The notes beneath the pieces were generated by a model. It was not told the origin of the DNA, did not search any database, and worked only from the letters and a program-made list of their open reading frames with translations. A DNA stretch of 26,249 nt, from assembly GCA_964396595.1 (NCBI GenBank), contig CAYNFR010000037.1, positions 1 through 26,249 on the forward strand, written 5' to 3'. Every line of letters starts with the position of its first letter. Within the stretch, counting starts at the first letter, position 1. This document shows, in pieces, positions 16,794 to 24,425 of the stretch. Made by a program: the position numbers and the translations under genes. Source of the stretch: CAYNFR01 sp964396595 (GTDB lineage Bacteria > Bacteroidota > Bacteroidia > Chitinophagales > Saprospiraceae).

Positions 16794-17598
16794 ACAGCGT
16801 ATCCCGGTAGCCATAGTATATGTGCTAGGGATATTGGGATGCCTATATCATGGTGTGTTCTCAGCTACGGTCATGTTCGTATTGTTTTATATGATGTGCC
16901 ATCAAGAGTTTGCAACTTCTGCAGGCAAGAAGAAGCTCGAGATAGCATCCATTGCAGTCGCCTTTTTCACGACGGCGTTAATGATCTCACCTTTATTGGG
17001 AAATCAATTATTGCCACATGCTTCGATTAAATGGATCGCTCTAATCAGTACTCTGTTGATGTTATTCAATACAATTCAGTTATTTAGGATCAATAAGATA
17101 ATATATACGGACTTTTCTAGCGCCGTAGGTAGTTTGCTTTATTTGTCGCCGAGCTTTATCCTTGCTGCATTGTCCTTGCATTACTATTCGGAGATCAACT
17201 ATATATTCGTAGGTATGTTCATCCTGATATGGTTGAGTGATACGGGAGCTTATTTCGTGGGGCGTGCTATTGGACGCCATAAATTAGCACCACGCATTTC
17301 TCCGAGTAAAACCTGGGAAGGATTTGTCGGAGGGGTGCTACTTGCACTCGTTGTCACTAGCGTATTGGCGGCATATATACCTGTGCTCACATTTGCGCAA
17401 TGGATTATTTTAGCACTTATCGTATGTTTGGCAGGTGTGGTAGGTGACCTGACTGAATCGCGCTGGAAGAGATCATTGGGTATTAAGGATAGTGGCACGT
17501 TGCTACGCGGACACGGTGGTTTTCTTGATCGACTTGACAGTTTTATTTATGCGATTCCGATAGTCATATTATATTTCGCGCTTAATTATTCTATATGA
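16777..17598 (+). CDS. cdsA: Phosphatidate cytidylyltransferase (CDP-diglyceride synthase)
   Basis: A 273-residue inner-membrane enzyme that makes CDP-diacylglycerol from phosphatidic acid and CTP. It has about eight membrane helices, SDTGAYFVGRAIGRHKLAPRISPSKTWEG (154-182), and the CTP-transferase signature near the C terminus (228-254: S-R-W-K-R, KDSG, HGG, DR-D). The signature is nearly complete; Arg244 stands where Pro is common before GHGG. The start at 16777 (MNQDLRQRIP) overlaps the CPBP gene by 17 bases. An in-frame ATG at 16735 would give a longer overlap and an unusual tail. The stop overlaps the psd start in ATGA, showing translational coupling. Confidence 0.95.
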   Translation: MNQDLRQRIPVAIVYVLGILGCLYHGVFSATVMFVLFYMMCHQEFATSAGKKKLEIASIAVAFFTTALMISPLLGNQLLPHASIKWIALISTLLMLFNTIQLFRINKIIYTDFSSAVGSLLYLSPSFILAALSLHYYSEINYIFVGMFILIWLSDTGAYFVGRAIGRHKLAPRISPSKTWEGFVGGVLLALVVTSVLAAYIPVLTFAQWIILALIVCLAGVVGDLTESRWKRSLGIKDSGTLLRGHGGFLDRLDSFIYAIPIVILYFALNYSI

Positions 17599-18254
17599 TG
17601 ACAATACATAGAGAAGGATGGGTTTCGATTATTGCAGTGCTCATCTTCGCCGGGATCATGAATGCGCTTGCATCCGCGTTTTCTCCATATGCATGGCTTA
17701 ATAATCTTGTTTTCTTATTGACAATATTGTTGATAATTATTGTCCTCCAATTTTTCAGAAATCCCGATCGTAAAGTTCCGCGCTTGGACGATAAACTGAT
17801 TTACGCTCCTGCGGACGGAAAGGTAGTTGTAATCGAAGAAACCACAGAAGGAGAATATTTTAATGACAAGCGATTGATGGTCTCCATATTCATGTCTCCG
17901 ATTAATGTCCATAGTAATCATCACCCGATCAACGGTGCTATCGCGTACGAAAAATATCATCCGGGCAAATATCTAGTCGCCTGGCATCCTAAATCCTCCA
18001 CCGAAAATGAAAGACATACCACTGTGTATACCTCAGAAATCGGGGAGATTCTTTGTAGACAGATAGCAGGTGCACTAGCGAGGAGGATCGTCAATTACAC
18101 CAAAAAAGGCGATAGGGTAACCCAAGGCGGCGAAATGGGCTTCATCAAATTTGGCAGTAGAGTGGATATCTATTTGCCTCTAGGTACTAAGGTTAATGTA
18201 TCCCTCGGCCAGCATGTAAAATCGCGAAAGGATGTGATTGCAACATGGGGGTGA
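17595..18254 (+). CDS. psd: Phosphatidylserine decarboxylase, short proenzyme form
   Basis: A 219-residue pyruvoyl enzyme that converts phosphatidylserine to phosphatidylethanolamine. N-terminal membrane segments lie at about 8-28 and 36-54. FFRNPDRKVP (53-62), YAPADGKVV (70-78), FMSPINVHSNHHPINGAI (99-116) and the C-terminal FIKFGSRVDIYLP (183-195) are family blocks. Self-cleavage is expected between Gly187 and Ser188, giving a pyruvoyl group on the alpha chain. The length and the FGSR cleavage site fit the short, archaeal-like subclass common in Bacteroidota, not the LGST form of E. coli. The ATG overlaps the cdsA stop by 4 bases. A phosphatidylserine synthase gene is not in the window. Confidence 0.95.
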   Translation: MMTIHREGWVSIIAVLIFAGIMNALASAFSPYAWLNNLVFLLTILLIIIVLQFFRNPDRKVPRLDDKLIYAPADGKVVVIEETTEGEYFNDKRLMVSIFMSPINVHSNHHPINGAIAYEKYHPGKYLVAWHPKSSTENERHTTVYTSEIGEILCRQIAGALARRIVNYTKKGDRVTQGGEMGFIKFGSRVDIYLPLGTKVNVSLGQHVKSRKDVIATWG

Positions 18255-18337
18255 TATTGATGAGAGGGCAATTTATGTTTAAAGGTAGAAGGTAGAGGGG
18301 GTAAAATTTTACGCCCTATCAGAAGGGAGAAGAAGGA

Positions 18338-18364
18338 GGGGCATTGAATAATCCCTGCTTTTTT
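18338..18364 (+). terminator. Weak candidate terminator after psd
   Basis: GGG+ATT (18338-18340, 18343-18345) pairs with AAT+CCC (18350-18355) across a 2-base bulge and a GAAT loop, followed by TGC and six T. The stem is short, so confidence is low. The preceding 60 bases are purine-rich (ggtagaaggtagagggg) and include the 12-base palindrome GTAAAATTTTAC at 18301-18312. Confidence 0.35.
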
Positions 18365-18400
18365 CGTTTCACCTACACGCTGTCGAATTCCTTCGGCAAT

Positions 18401-18559
18401 TCAGCGTTGACGCTTATCGACTGGAGCTTGGCGCAGCTCTTTCAGCCATTTAATTATGGCACGTGCTTGTTCTAGGGTCGTAGGCTTCATATTGGCTTTA
18501 AGCTTTTTCTGTTTTTCCGCCAAATCTGCAAATAGTCTTATCGGTTCTTTATCATTCAT
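18401..18559 (-). CDS. Small 52-residue protein, coupled to upstream kinase-like gene
   Basis: A short gene read from ATG at 18559 to TGA at 18401. It starts MNDKEPIRLFADLAEKQKK, passes through KPTTLEQARAIIKWLKELRQ and ends VDKRQR. It is strongly charged and lysine/arginine-rich, with two predicted amphipathic helices and no signal or membrane segment. Its start overlaps the stop of the kinase-like gene in ATGA, so the two are probably translated in sequence from one mRNA. Composition and helical periodicity look coding. I do not recognise a family. A partner, regulator or nucleic-acid-binding accessory to the kinase is possible but unproven. Confidence 0.65.
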   Translation of the reverse strand: MNDKEPIRLFADLAEKQKKLKANMKPTTLEQARAIIKWLKELRQAPVDKRQR

Positions 18560-19164
18560 TTCAAATAAATTATGGTATCAATCATAAAGAGAACATCCTC
18601 CCTTGTCAAAACGTTCTCTTCGTGTAGATCCTCGATAATCAGCCCCAATTCATTATTGATGTAATCATTGTTCTTCTTGACTATAAATCCATTCTCTTTC
18701 ATTAGTGCCCTGACGGCTTCAATAGAAGTGGGAGATGAAGACTCTATATATGCTTGACTTACCACCGCATAAAGAACATCGTTGATAATAACGAAACCAT
18801 TAAAATCATATGCAGTTTCAGGAAACAATATATTATGTACCAAAAGACTTTCAAAGTATTGCGACCAATTCACATAAAAGATGGCATCATTTAGCTTGAT
18901 CACATTACCCATTTCAGGCTGAAGAAAAACCCTCTGTTCAGCTCCCTCATCCAAATAAGTGGCAAAAGGCAATGGATTATAGAATAGATCATTATTGTAG
19001 ATGTAGCTTATCAATAGTTCTTTTTCCTCATCTTTACTCAAATACGCTTTCTCTCCCTTGCGTTTTTCAGAGCTCTCCTCCAGATATAAGTAAAGTGATG
19101 TCAAAACCCCATCGGGTAAACGATAATCAAATCGAGCTTCTATCCTATTCCTATTAGCACGCAT
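18556..19164 (-). CDS. Kinase-PolyVal-like small protein kinase domain protein
   Basis: A 202-residue cytoplasmic protein. From about residue 70 it follows the pattern of the serine/threonine/tyrosine kinase domain found in polyvalent proteins of mobile elements. It has a glycine-loop-like DEGAEQRVF (72-80), VIKL with candidate Lys90, SLLVHNILFPETAYDFNGF (106-124), VVSQAYIE (134-141), the catalytic-loop-like IIEDLHEENVL (176-186) with Asp179/His181/Asn184, and MID (194-196) in place of DFG. It is smaller than a full kinase and lacks the C-terminal lobe extension. The first 65 residues (IEARFDYRLPDG, LYLYLEE) may be a separate small domain. A TAAATTTG at 19302-19295 could be a distant -7 element. 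No phage or conjugation gene is adjacent; it is coupled to a 52-residue gene. Its target is unknown. Confidence 0.68.
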   Translation of the reverse strand: MRANRNRIEARFDYRLPDGVLTSLYLYLEESSEKRKGEKAYLSKDEEKELLISYIYNNDLFYNPLPFATYLDEGAEQRVFLQPEMGNVIKLNDAIFYVNWSQYFESLLVHNILFPETAYDFNGFVIINDVLYAVVSQAYIESSSPTSIEAVRALMKENGFIVKKNNDYINNELGLIIEDLHEENVLTREDVLFMIDTIIYLK

Positions 19165-19386
19165 TTCTAAAAGTACATCAACAATTGATCAATAATGATG
19201 AATTCTTTTGTCGTCGAGTGTTTCTTCCCCAACTCCTTTCGTTAAATTACCCTTTTGTGATGTTTATAATACGATCACTTTCTAGGAGGTAAAGCAAATT
19301 TACAAAAATTCGTATCGGCTCAGACTGACATTGGGGTTTGACCAATAGCATTGACTCGTTTATCTCAGCATTAAGCCAACACCCCA

Positions 19387-20670
19387 CTAGGTCTTCCGCT
19401 TCTTTTTCTTAGCCGCTGGAAACAAGACATTATTCAATATGAGGCGATAGCCGGGAGACTTAGGATGGAGGTTAAGGTCTGTCTCCGGATCATTTACATA
19501 GTGCCTATAATCTTCCGGGTCATGTCCTCCATAAAAAGTCCATGTACCATAGCCATAAGTACCATGGATATACCTCGCCTCATTAAGCGACTTATTTTCT
19601 CCTAGTATCAATACCTCAGGTTTGATAAACTCTCTGTCAAAGGCTGTTGTCTGCCCCATAAATCCTTTAACAGTGCGGGTATGATTCTGGGTCAACATAG
19701 TGGGGATGGGATCCCATTTAGCACTAAATTCGAACAGCGTAAAGTAATCCGTTTCCGGGTTTATTTGTCTCTTGGGTGGAGACATGTCTATATCGGAGAA
19801 TTCGTATTCGACAGGGTTCTTGACTAATGTGTAATTTCTAAATGCAAAGGTCTTGCTATAATCTATATGGCTCTGTGCATCCGGATGTGCGGGATCGCCG
19901 TCATAGATCACATCGCAGATGTCCACACCCTCAGCAGATAAGGCAATATCGTATGTGTCTGTGGCGCTGCACATGGCAAACATAAAGCCACCCCCCTCGA
20001 CAAATTCCTTAATCTTTTTTGCTACCGCCAGTTTCATCTGTGAAACTTTATTAAATCCCAGACTACGCGCGAGCTCTTCCATCTTGCGTTGATTCGCTTG
20101 ATACCATGGCATAGTATGATAGGAACGGTAGAACTTACCATACTGTCCGGTAAAATCCTCGTGATGCAAATGCAGCCAATCGTACTCTGCCAACTTGTTC
20201 TCCATCACTTCGCGATCGTAAATAACATCATACGGGATCTCTGCGTAAGTCAGCACCATGGTCACAGCGTCATCCCAAGGTTGAATTTTTTCGCCTTTTT
20301 CGTTAAAATCAGGTGTGTAAACCGCTATCTTAGGCGCCTTCTCAAGCTTGATGACTTCCTGGTTTTTTTCTGGATGTGCTATTTGTTCTCTGATAGCAGC
20401 AAATTCCGCATCAGATATCACGCGATAGCTGACATCTCTGATCTTGCATTCGGTTTCGAAAATCTTGGTATGCTCAAAGGCAAAAGCCCCGCCTTGATAA
20501 TTCAATAGCCAGTAGGCATCCACCCCTTTTTCTAGCACCCAATAAGTCAACCCATAAGCCTTGAGGTGACTTCGCTGTGCCTCATCTGTCATCGGTATGA
20601 ATAGATATGAGGCTGACAGCGGAAGAATAGATGCTATCAAAAAAAGAAACAACAAGACTGACCTTAACAT
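19387..20670 (-). CDS. Conserved exported protein, often annotated as asparagine synthetase B
   Basis: A 427-residue protein with a signal peptide (MLRSVLLFLFLIASILPLSA, 1-20). The in-frame ATG at 20736 would bury the signal, so 20670 is preferred. Blocks I recall as conserved in Bacteroidota are HLKAYGLTYWVLEKG (35-49), the ECKIRDVSY segment (74-82), PWDDAVTMVLTYAEIPYDV (131-149), YDWLHLHHEDFTGQYG (163-178), EGGGFMFAMCSATDT (225-239) and GTYGYGTWTFYGGHDPEDYRH (370-390). The middle resembles a class I glutamine-amidotransferase-like fold with Cys233 in the nucleophile-like position. It has no PP-loop synthetase domain, so asparagine synthesis is unlikely and the common label is probably wrong. 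It ends in a lysine/arginine tail. The true function is unknown; a periplasmic location is inferred from the signal. Confidence 0.75.
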   Translation of the reverse strand: MLRSVLLFLFLIASILPLSASYLFIPMTDEAQRSHLKAYGLTYWVLEKGVDAYWLLNYQGGAFAFEHTKIFETECKIRDVSYRVISDAEFAAIREQIAHPEKNQEVIKLEKAPKIAVYTPDFNEKGEKIQPWDDAVTMVLTYAEIPYDVIYDREVMENKLAEYDWLHLHHEDFTGQYGKFYRSYHTMPWYQANQRKMEELARSLGFNKVSQMKLAVAKKIKEFVEGGGFMFAMCSATDTYDIALSAEGVDICDVIYDGDPAHPDAQSHIDYSKTFAFRNYTLVKNPVEYEFSDIDMSPPKRQINPETDYFTLFEFSAKWDPIPTMLTQNHTRTVKGFMGQTTAFDREFIKPEVLILGENKSLNEARYIHGTYGYGTWTFYGGHDPEDYRHYVNDPETDLNLHPKSPGYRLILNNVLFPAAKKKKRKT

Positions 20671-20983
20671 AAATTTGCTTTGTCTATGATTCGCAATGTA
20701 ATAACATAACGTCATCGCAATTAAAACAGATCGCAATATAGAAGAAGTAACAATTCAGTCGCGATCTATTTCGCTCAAAAAATCTCCATTGCCTATTATC
20801 CCGCCGCTCTTTTTTCGCGAATAGCGCTGCTATTTCCTCAAAAAGAAGCCTTGTCTAATAAAAAATTGACTAATTTTTTGACCAGAATGCATCTTACTGA
20901 CTAATTACATAAAGAAAAATAACCGTATTCCGTTCATATAATTGTCATCTTTGACATCTCTTTGGGAATAATTAACACGACAA
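20671..20983. other. Divergent intergenic region, no gene seen
   Basis: This lies between the leftward exported protein and the rightward von Willebrand A-like membrane protein. It is AT-rich. On the plus strand CATCTTTG (20948-20955) is one base from TAnnTTTG and lies about 28 bases before the GTG start, so it is a weak promoter candidate. Two TTGAC-type words occur near 20866 and 20878. No RNA, repeat or strong hairpin was found. Confidence 0.45.
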
Positions 20984-23095
20984 GTGAATAATTTTAGTTT
21001 ACAATACCCTTCTTGGTTCTTGTTCTTCTGCCTGCTGGCAGCCGTATTTTATGCCGGAGCGATGTATTTTCGATCGCGTAATCTGGAAGGGAATGCCCGT
21101 TTAAAGAAAGGCTTTTTAGCCTTGTGTAGGGCATTGGCGGCAGCCTTATTAGTGTTCCTTCTCCTCGACCCGATGCTCAGAGATACCGAAGAGGATGTCA
21201 AAAAGCCCAAAATAGCCGTCTTGCACGATGTCAGTCAATCCGTCGGTCAATGGGTAGAAAAAAATCCTTCTTCTGCTCCGATGCCGGACATCAATGCGCT
21301 TAAAGCCAAATTGTCAGAACGGTATGAAGTTAATCTTTATGATTTTGGGGCAAATGTCCGCCCACATACACAGTCCGACAGCCTCACTTACAATGATCTT
21401 TTTACAGATATACACAGCGCTCTGGGTTACGCTGTCAATATGTACGAAGGAGATAATCTCGGCGCGATCGTCCTGGCGACTGACGGGATATACAATGATG
21501 GGCGTAATCCCGCTTATTTTAATAACCCTCAAAAAACACCTATTTATAGCATTGCATTGGGAGATACGACCCGGAAGCGCGATGTGCAAGTCAAATCAGT
21601 ATTGGCTAATAGCATCGCTTATCTCTATGACGAAATGATGACCATGGTGGATATCCAAGCCTACAATGCTTCCAATCAACGCAGCCGACTCACGGTTCAA
21701 AAAATATTGGCCGGCGGCCAAAATGAAACCATTCATGAAGAAGATATCACGATCACTAGCGATAATTTTTTCACTACACGAAATGTCAAGTTATCATTCG
21801 ACACACCGGGCACAGCCCAATACCGATTCAGGCTGTCAACCATCAGCTTAGAAGAAAACATTGCTAATAATATCAAAGATCTATTCATAGAAGTACTCGA
21901 TGCCCGGCAGCATATTTCAATCGTTGCCAGTGCTCCTCATCCGGACTTGGCCGCACTCAAGAGCGTCCTATCAGCTAACAAGAATTACGAGGTCAATACC
22001 TACACCCGCCGCCTATCACCCCAAGAAATGACCAAGACCGATCTCGTCATCTGGCATAATACGCCTACGGCCAATATGAATATCGACGGCATGATGGAAC
22101 AATTTGACCGGACGAATACCCCGATGATGTTTTTTGTAGGAGATAAAACAGAGATCGCAATATTCAATAAAATTCAAGATATATACACCCTGCGAGCCTC
22201 CACCGCCAATACCACTGAGACACAAGCGGGTCTGACAAGAGACTTTTCACTTTTTACGCTCACGGATAAATTGCAAAGACTGACTAGTCGATTTCCGCCT
22301 GTGCATTCACCATTCGGTGATTATCAAGTGAATTCTACAACGGTAGTGCTTATGAATCAGAAGATCGGTGGCATTGAGACGGATTATCCCCTACTCGCTT
22401 TTTCTGATAAGAACGGAAAGAAGAAGACCTTCTTCTTTGCTACGGGCATCTGGCGATGGCGCTTATATGATTATCTCGAAAACGAGAATTTTGATATCAT
22501 CAGCGAGCTACTAGATAAGACTATTAGCTATACCTCGACGAAGGAAGATAAAAGAAGATTCAGAGCCTCCAGTCTTGAGAATATCATTCTCGAAAATCAA
22601 GAAGTGCAACTCATCGCCGAGCTATATAATAATAGTTACGTGCTTGTCAACGAGAGCGAGGTCTCACTCAGCTTAACAGATCCTGCGGGTGATAGCTATG
22701 AATATGTGTTTGATCGCACGGATAAATACTACTCCATCAATATAGGAAGACTGACACCAGGAAGATACAGCTTTAAGGCTTCGACATTTTATGGCGGGGA
22801 AAATTTTGAATCAACGGGCAGTTTTACAGTTCGTGAGATACAGTACGAGCTAGCCGAATTAACTGCGCAGCACGATATATTATATAGTCTGGCAGAGCAG
22901 ACCGAAGCGACCGTTTACTATCCCGGCCAATGGGACTTACTGAGCGATCAATTACTGAATGATAATCGCTTGAAGCCAGTGATTTTTGCCACCACTACGA
23001 GCAGATCACTTATGGATAAGAAAGCGATATTTTTCGTAATTGCATTATTATTGGGAATTGAGTGGTTTTTGAGAAGATATTGGGGCAGTCTGTAG
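20984..23095 (+). CDS. Membrane protein with von Willebrand A-like domain and intact MIDAS
   Basis: A 703-residue protein starting at GTG (MNNFSLQYPSWFL). Two N-terminal membrane helices (about 11-30 and 43-62) are followed by a von Willebrand A-like domain (about 75-200). That domain has the metal-ion-dependent adhesion site DVSQS (82-86), Thr166 and VLATDG (163-168). A beta-rich linker (about 205-310) leads to a glutamine-amidotransferase-like Rossmann region (about 310-500: ISIVASAPHPDLAALKSVL, LVIWHN). Further beta-sandwich sequence (545-640) precedes a C-terminal helix (about 680-700). No ATG lies in frame until MYFRSRN (residue 27), which would remove the first helix, so GTG is the better start. 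It resembles large Bacteroidota VWA proteins of unknown role, perhaps envelope assembly. It is divergent from the preceding exported protein. Confidence 0.75.
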   Translation: MNNFSLQYPSWFLFFCLLAAVFYAGAMYFRSRNLEGNARLKKGFLALCRALAAALLVFLLLDPMLRDTEEDVKKPKIAVLHDVSQSVGQWVEKNPSSAPMPDINALKAKLSERYEVNLYDFGANVRPHTQSDSLTYNDLFTDIHSALGYAVNMYEGDNLGAIVLATDGIYNDGRNPAYFNNPQKTPIYSIALGDTTRKRDVQVKSVLANSIAYLYDEMMTMVDIQAYNASNQRSRLTVQKILAGGQNETIHEEDITITSDNFFTTRNVKLSFDTPGTAQYRFRLSTISLEENIANNIKDLFIEVLDARQHISIVASAPHPDLAALKSVLSANKNYEVNTYTRRLSPQEMTKTDLVIWHNTPTANMNIDGMMEQFDRTNTPMMFFVGDKTEIAIFNKIQDIYTLRASTANTTETQAGLTRDFSLFTLTDKLQRLTSRFPPVHSPFGDYQVNSTTVVLMNQKIGGIETDYPLLAFSDKNGKKKTFFFATGIWRWRLYDYLENENFDIISELLDKTISYTSTKEDKRRFRASSLENIILENQEVQLIAELYNNSYVLVNESEVSLSLTDPAGDSYEYVFDRTDKYYSINIGRLTPGRYSFKASTFYGGENFESTGSFTVREIQYELAELTAQHDILYSLAEQTEATVYYPGQWDLLSDQLLNDNRLKPVIFATTTSRSLMDKKAIFFVIALLLGIEWFLRRYWGSL

Positions 23096-23109
23096 GGATG
23101 TGAGTTGTT

Positions 23110-23154
23110 GGGGAATTGAGGAATTGGGGAATTGCGGAATTGGGGAATTGAGGG
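23110..23154. repeat. Tandem GGGGAATT-type simple repeat (16-bp unit, 2.8 copies)
   Basis: The unit GGGGAATTGAGGAATT (23110-23125) is followed by GGGGAATTGCGGAATT (23126-23141) and a partial GGGGAATTGAGGG (23142-23154). It can also be read as an 8-bp unit G-N-GGAATT repeated 5.6 times. It lies just after the stop of the VWA-like gene (23095). The IPQFPNS-type peptide encoded on its other strand is a by-product and not a gene. Confidence 0.92.
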
Positions 23155-23430
23155 TAATATGGTCTTATAATCCATAAAAAACGTCATACTGATATAAATA
23201 CATGTACGAGCGTAGCAAACTGGGAAGATGAACTACAAAATCATCAACTGTGATTTATAAGGATTGTGTACATTAGCAAGATTAAAAAAGGAGAAATCAA
23301 GCCATCAGGAAAAACTTGCTTCATCAATATGTAAACATTTTAGCCTATAATATATTGACTGTCAATAGATTATGTTAATATGAAACCTTTCATTTTTTAT
23401 CTTTGATGACTAGCGAAACTTGAGTTAATT
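23155..23430. other. Intergenic region upstream of the ChaN-like gene
   Basis: AT-rich, with no gene found. It contains the short perfect inverted repeat TTGACTGTCAA at 23355-23365, 32 bases upstream of a good -7 element, so it could be an operator. No Fur-box-like 19-bp repeat was recognised despite the iron/haem-related gene downstream. Confidence 0.4.
23398..23405 (+). promoter_or_regulatory. Putative -7 element of the ChaN-like gene
   Basis: TATCTTTG matches TAnnTTTG exactly and ends 25 bases before the ATG at 23431. No TTG is seen at the normal -33 distance. The inverted repeat TTGACTGTCAA lies further upstream. Confidence 0.45.
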
Positions 23431-24372
23431 ATGAATAAATTATTTACTGTCATATTAACGCTGTGTGGGCAGACATTGGGCCTTACGGCCCAATTAAATG
23501 AAAACCATTACCGCATTTATCATCCGCAGTCAGATCGTGAAATCTCGCTTGATTATATAGTCTCTGCTTTCAGGGATTATGAAGCCATATTTTTCGGTGA
23601 GGAGCATAATGATTCTGTTGCCCACTTCCTGCAAGATGCCTTGTTTACCAAGCTGGTGGAGCGGTATGGATCAAGTATGGCTTTGTCGCTGGAGATGTTT
23701 GATCGAGATGTACAGATCGTTATGGATGAATACCTGAGCGACAAGATACGCGAGAGACATTTTCTGAAAGATGCGCGTGTATGGTCTAACTATAAAGACT
23801 ATCGGCCGCTAGTAGAACTGGCTAAAGAAAAAAAACTCGATGTCATCTGTGCGAATGCCGCTGGTCGATATTCTAATCTTGCCGGCCGTGGAGGCAATGC
23901 TGCCCTGCGCGACCTATCAAAAGAAGCCAAACTACATTTTGCCCCCCTGCCCTATAAAACAGCTGAAGGCGCTTATCGCCAAAAACTAAATGATCTTATG
24001 GGGCATCCACCGACAGCCAGCACCGACAGTACACATGCTGCTCCTCCTGTCATGATGCCTATGGGGGGATTTGACTTGATCGCCGCTCAGTCACTCTGGG
24101 ATGCGACCATGGCTCACAGTGTGGCATCTTACCTCAAAAAAAATAAAGGCAAGCGTGTGCTTCATCTCAACGGACGATTTCATACAGACGAGTACTTCGC
24201 GATAATCGAACAACTCAAGAACTTCCGCCCCAAGACAAAAAGCCTTGTTATCTCTTGCGGTCCGGCAGAAGACTGGGGTAATATCGATTGGGAAAATTAT
24301 AAGCATCTGGGAGATTTTATCATTCTGACAGATCCCAATGTGGAGAAGACTTTTAAAGCAGGTATTAATTAA
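23431..24372 (+). CDS. ChaN-like haem-binding protein (TIKI/EreA-ChaN superfamily)
   Basis: A 313-residue exported protein with a signal peptide (1-20, ending GLTAQ), without the lipobox of classical ChaN lipoproteins. Family blocks are AIFFGEEHNDSVAH (52-65), SLEMFDRDVQ (86-95), YKDYRPLVELAK (121-132) with Tyr121 as a possible haem ligand, QSLWDATMA (220-228) and HLNGRFHTD (245-253). Campylobacter ChaN binds two cofacial haems, and the family is connected to iron uptake. The spacer 190-212 is rich in Met, His and Pro (MGHPP ... THAAPPVMMPMGG), which could bind metal. No TonB receptor adjoins it. The RNA methyltransferase gene starts 53 bases later, so the two may be co-transcribed. Confidence 0.85.
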   Translation: MNKLFTVILTLCGQTLGLTAQLNENHYRIYHPQSDREISLDYIVSAFRDYEAIFFGEEHNDSVAHFLQDALFTKLVERYGSSMALSLEMFDRDVQIVMDEYLSDKIRERHFLKDARVWSNYKDYRPLVELAKEKKLDVICANAAGRYSNLAGRGGNAALRDLSKEAKLHFAPLPYKTAEGAYRQKLNDLMGHPPTASTDSTHAAPPVMMPMGGFDLIAAQSLWDATMAHSVASYLKKNKGKRVLHLNGRFHTDEYFAIIEQLKNFRPKTKSLVISCGPAEDWGNIDWENYKHLGDFIILTDPNVEKTFKAGIN

Positions 24373-24425
24373 AAGTAAGAACTACCATAAGGAATGTCTG
24401 TATTGGACAATAAGAGCATATTAAA

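Noticed and set aside
18301..18312. Palindrome GTAAAATTTTAC after psd as an operator
   Set aside because: Short AT-rich palindromes are common by chance here, and it is not placed near a promoter. It is mentioned only as context.
22948..23187. Minus-strand frame with repeated IPQFPNS-like residues
   Set aside because: The sequence is only the translation of the GGGGAATT tandem repeat and runs antisense into the VWA-like gene.
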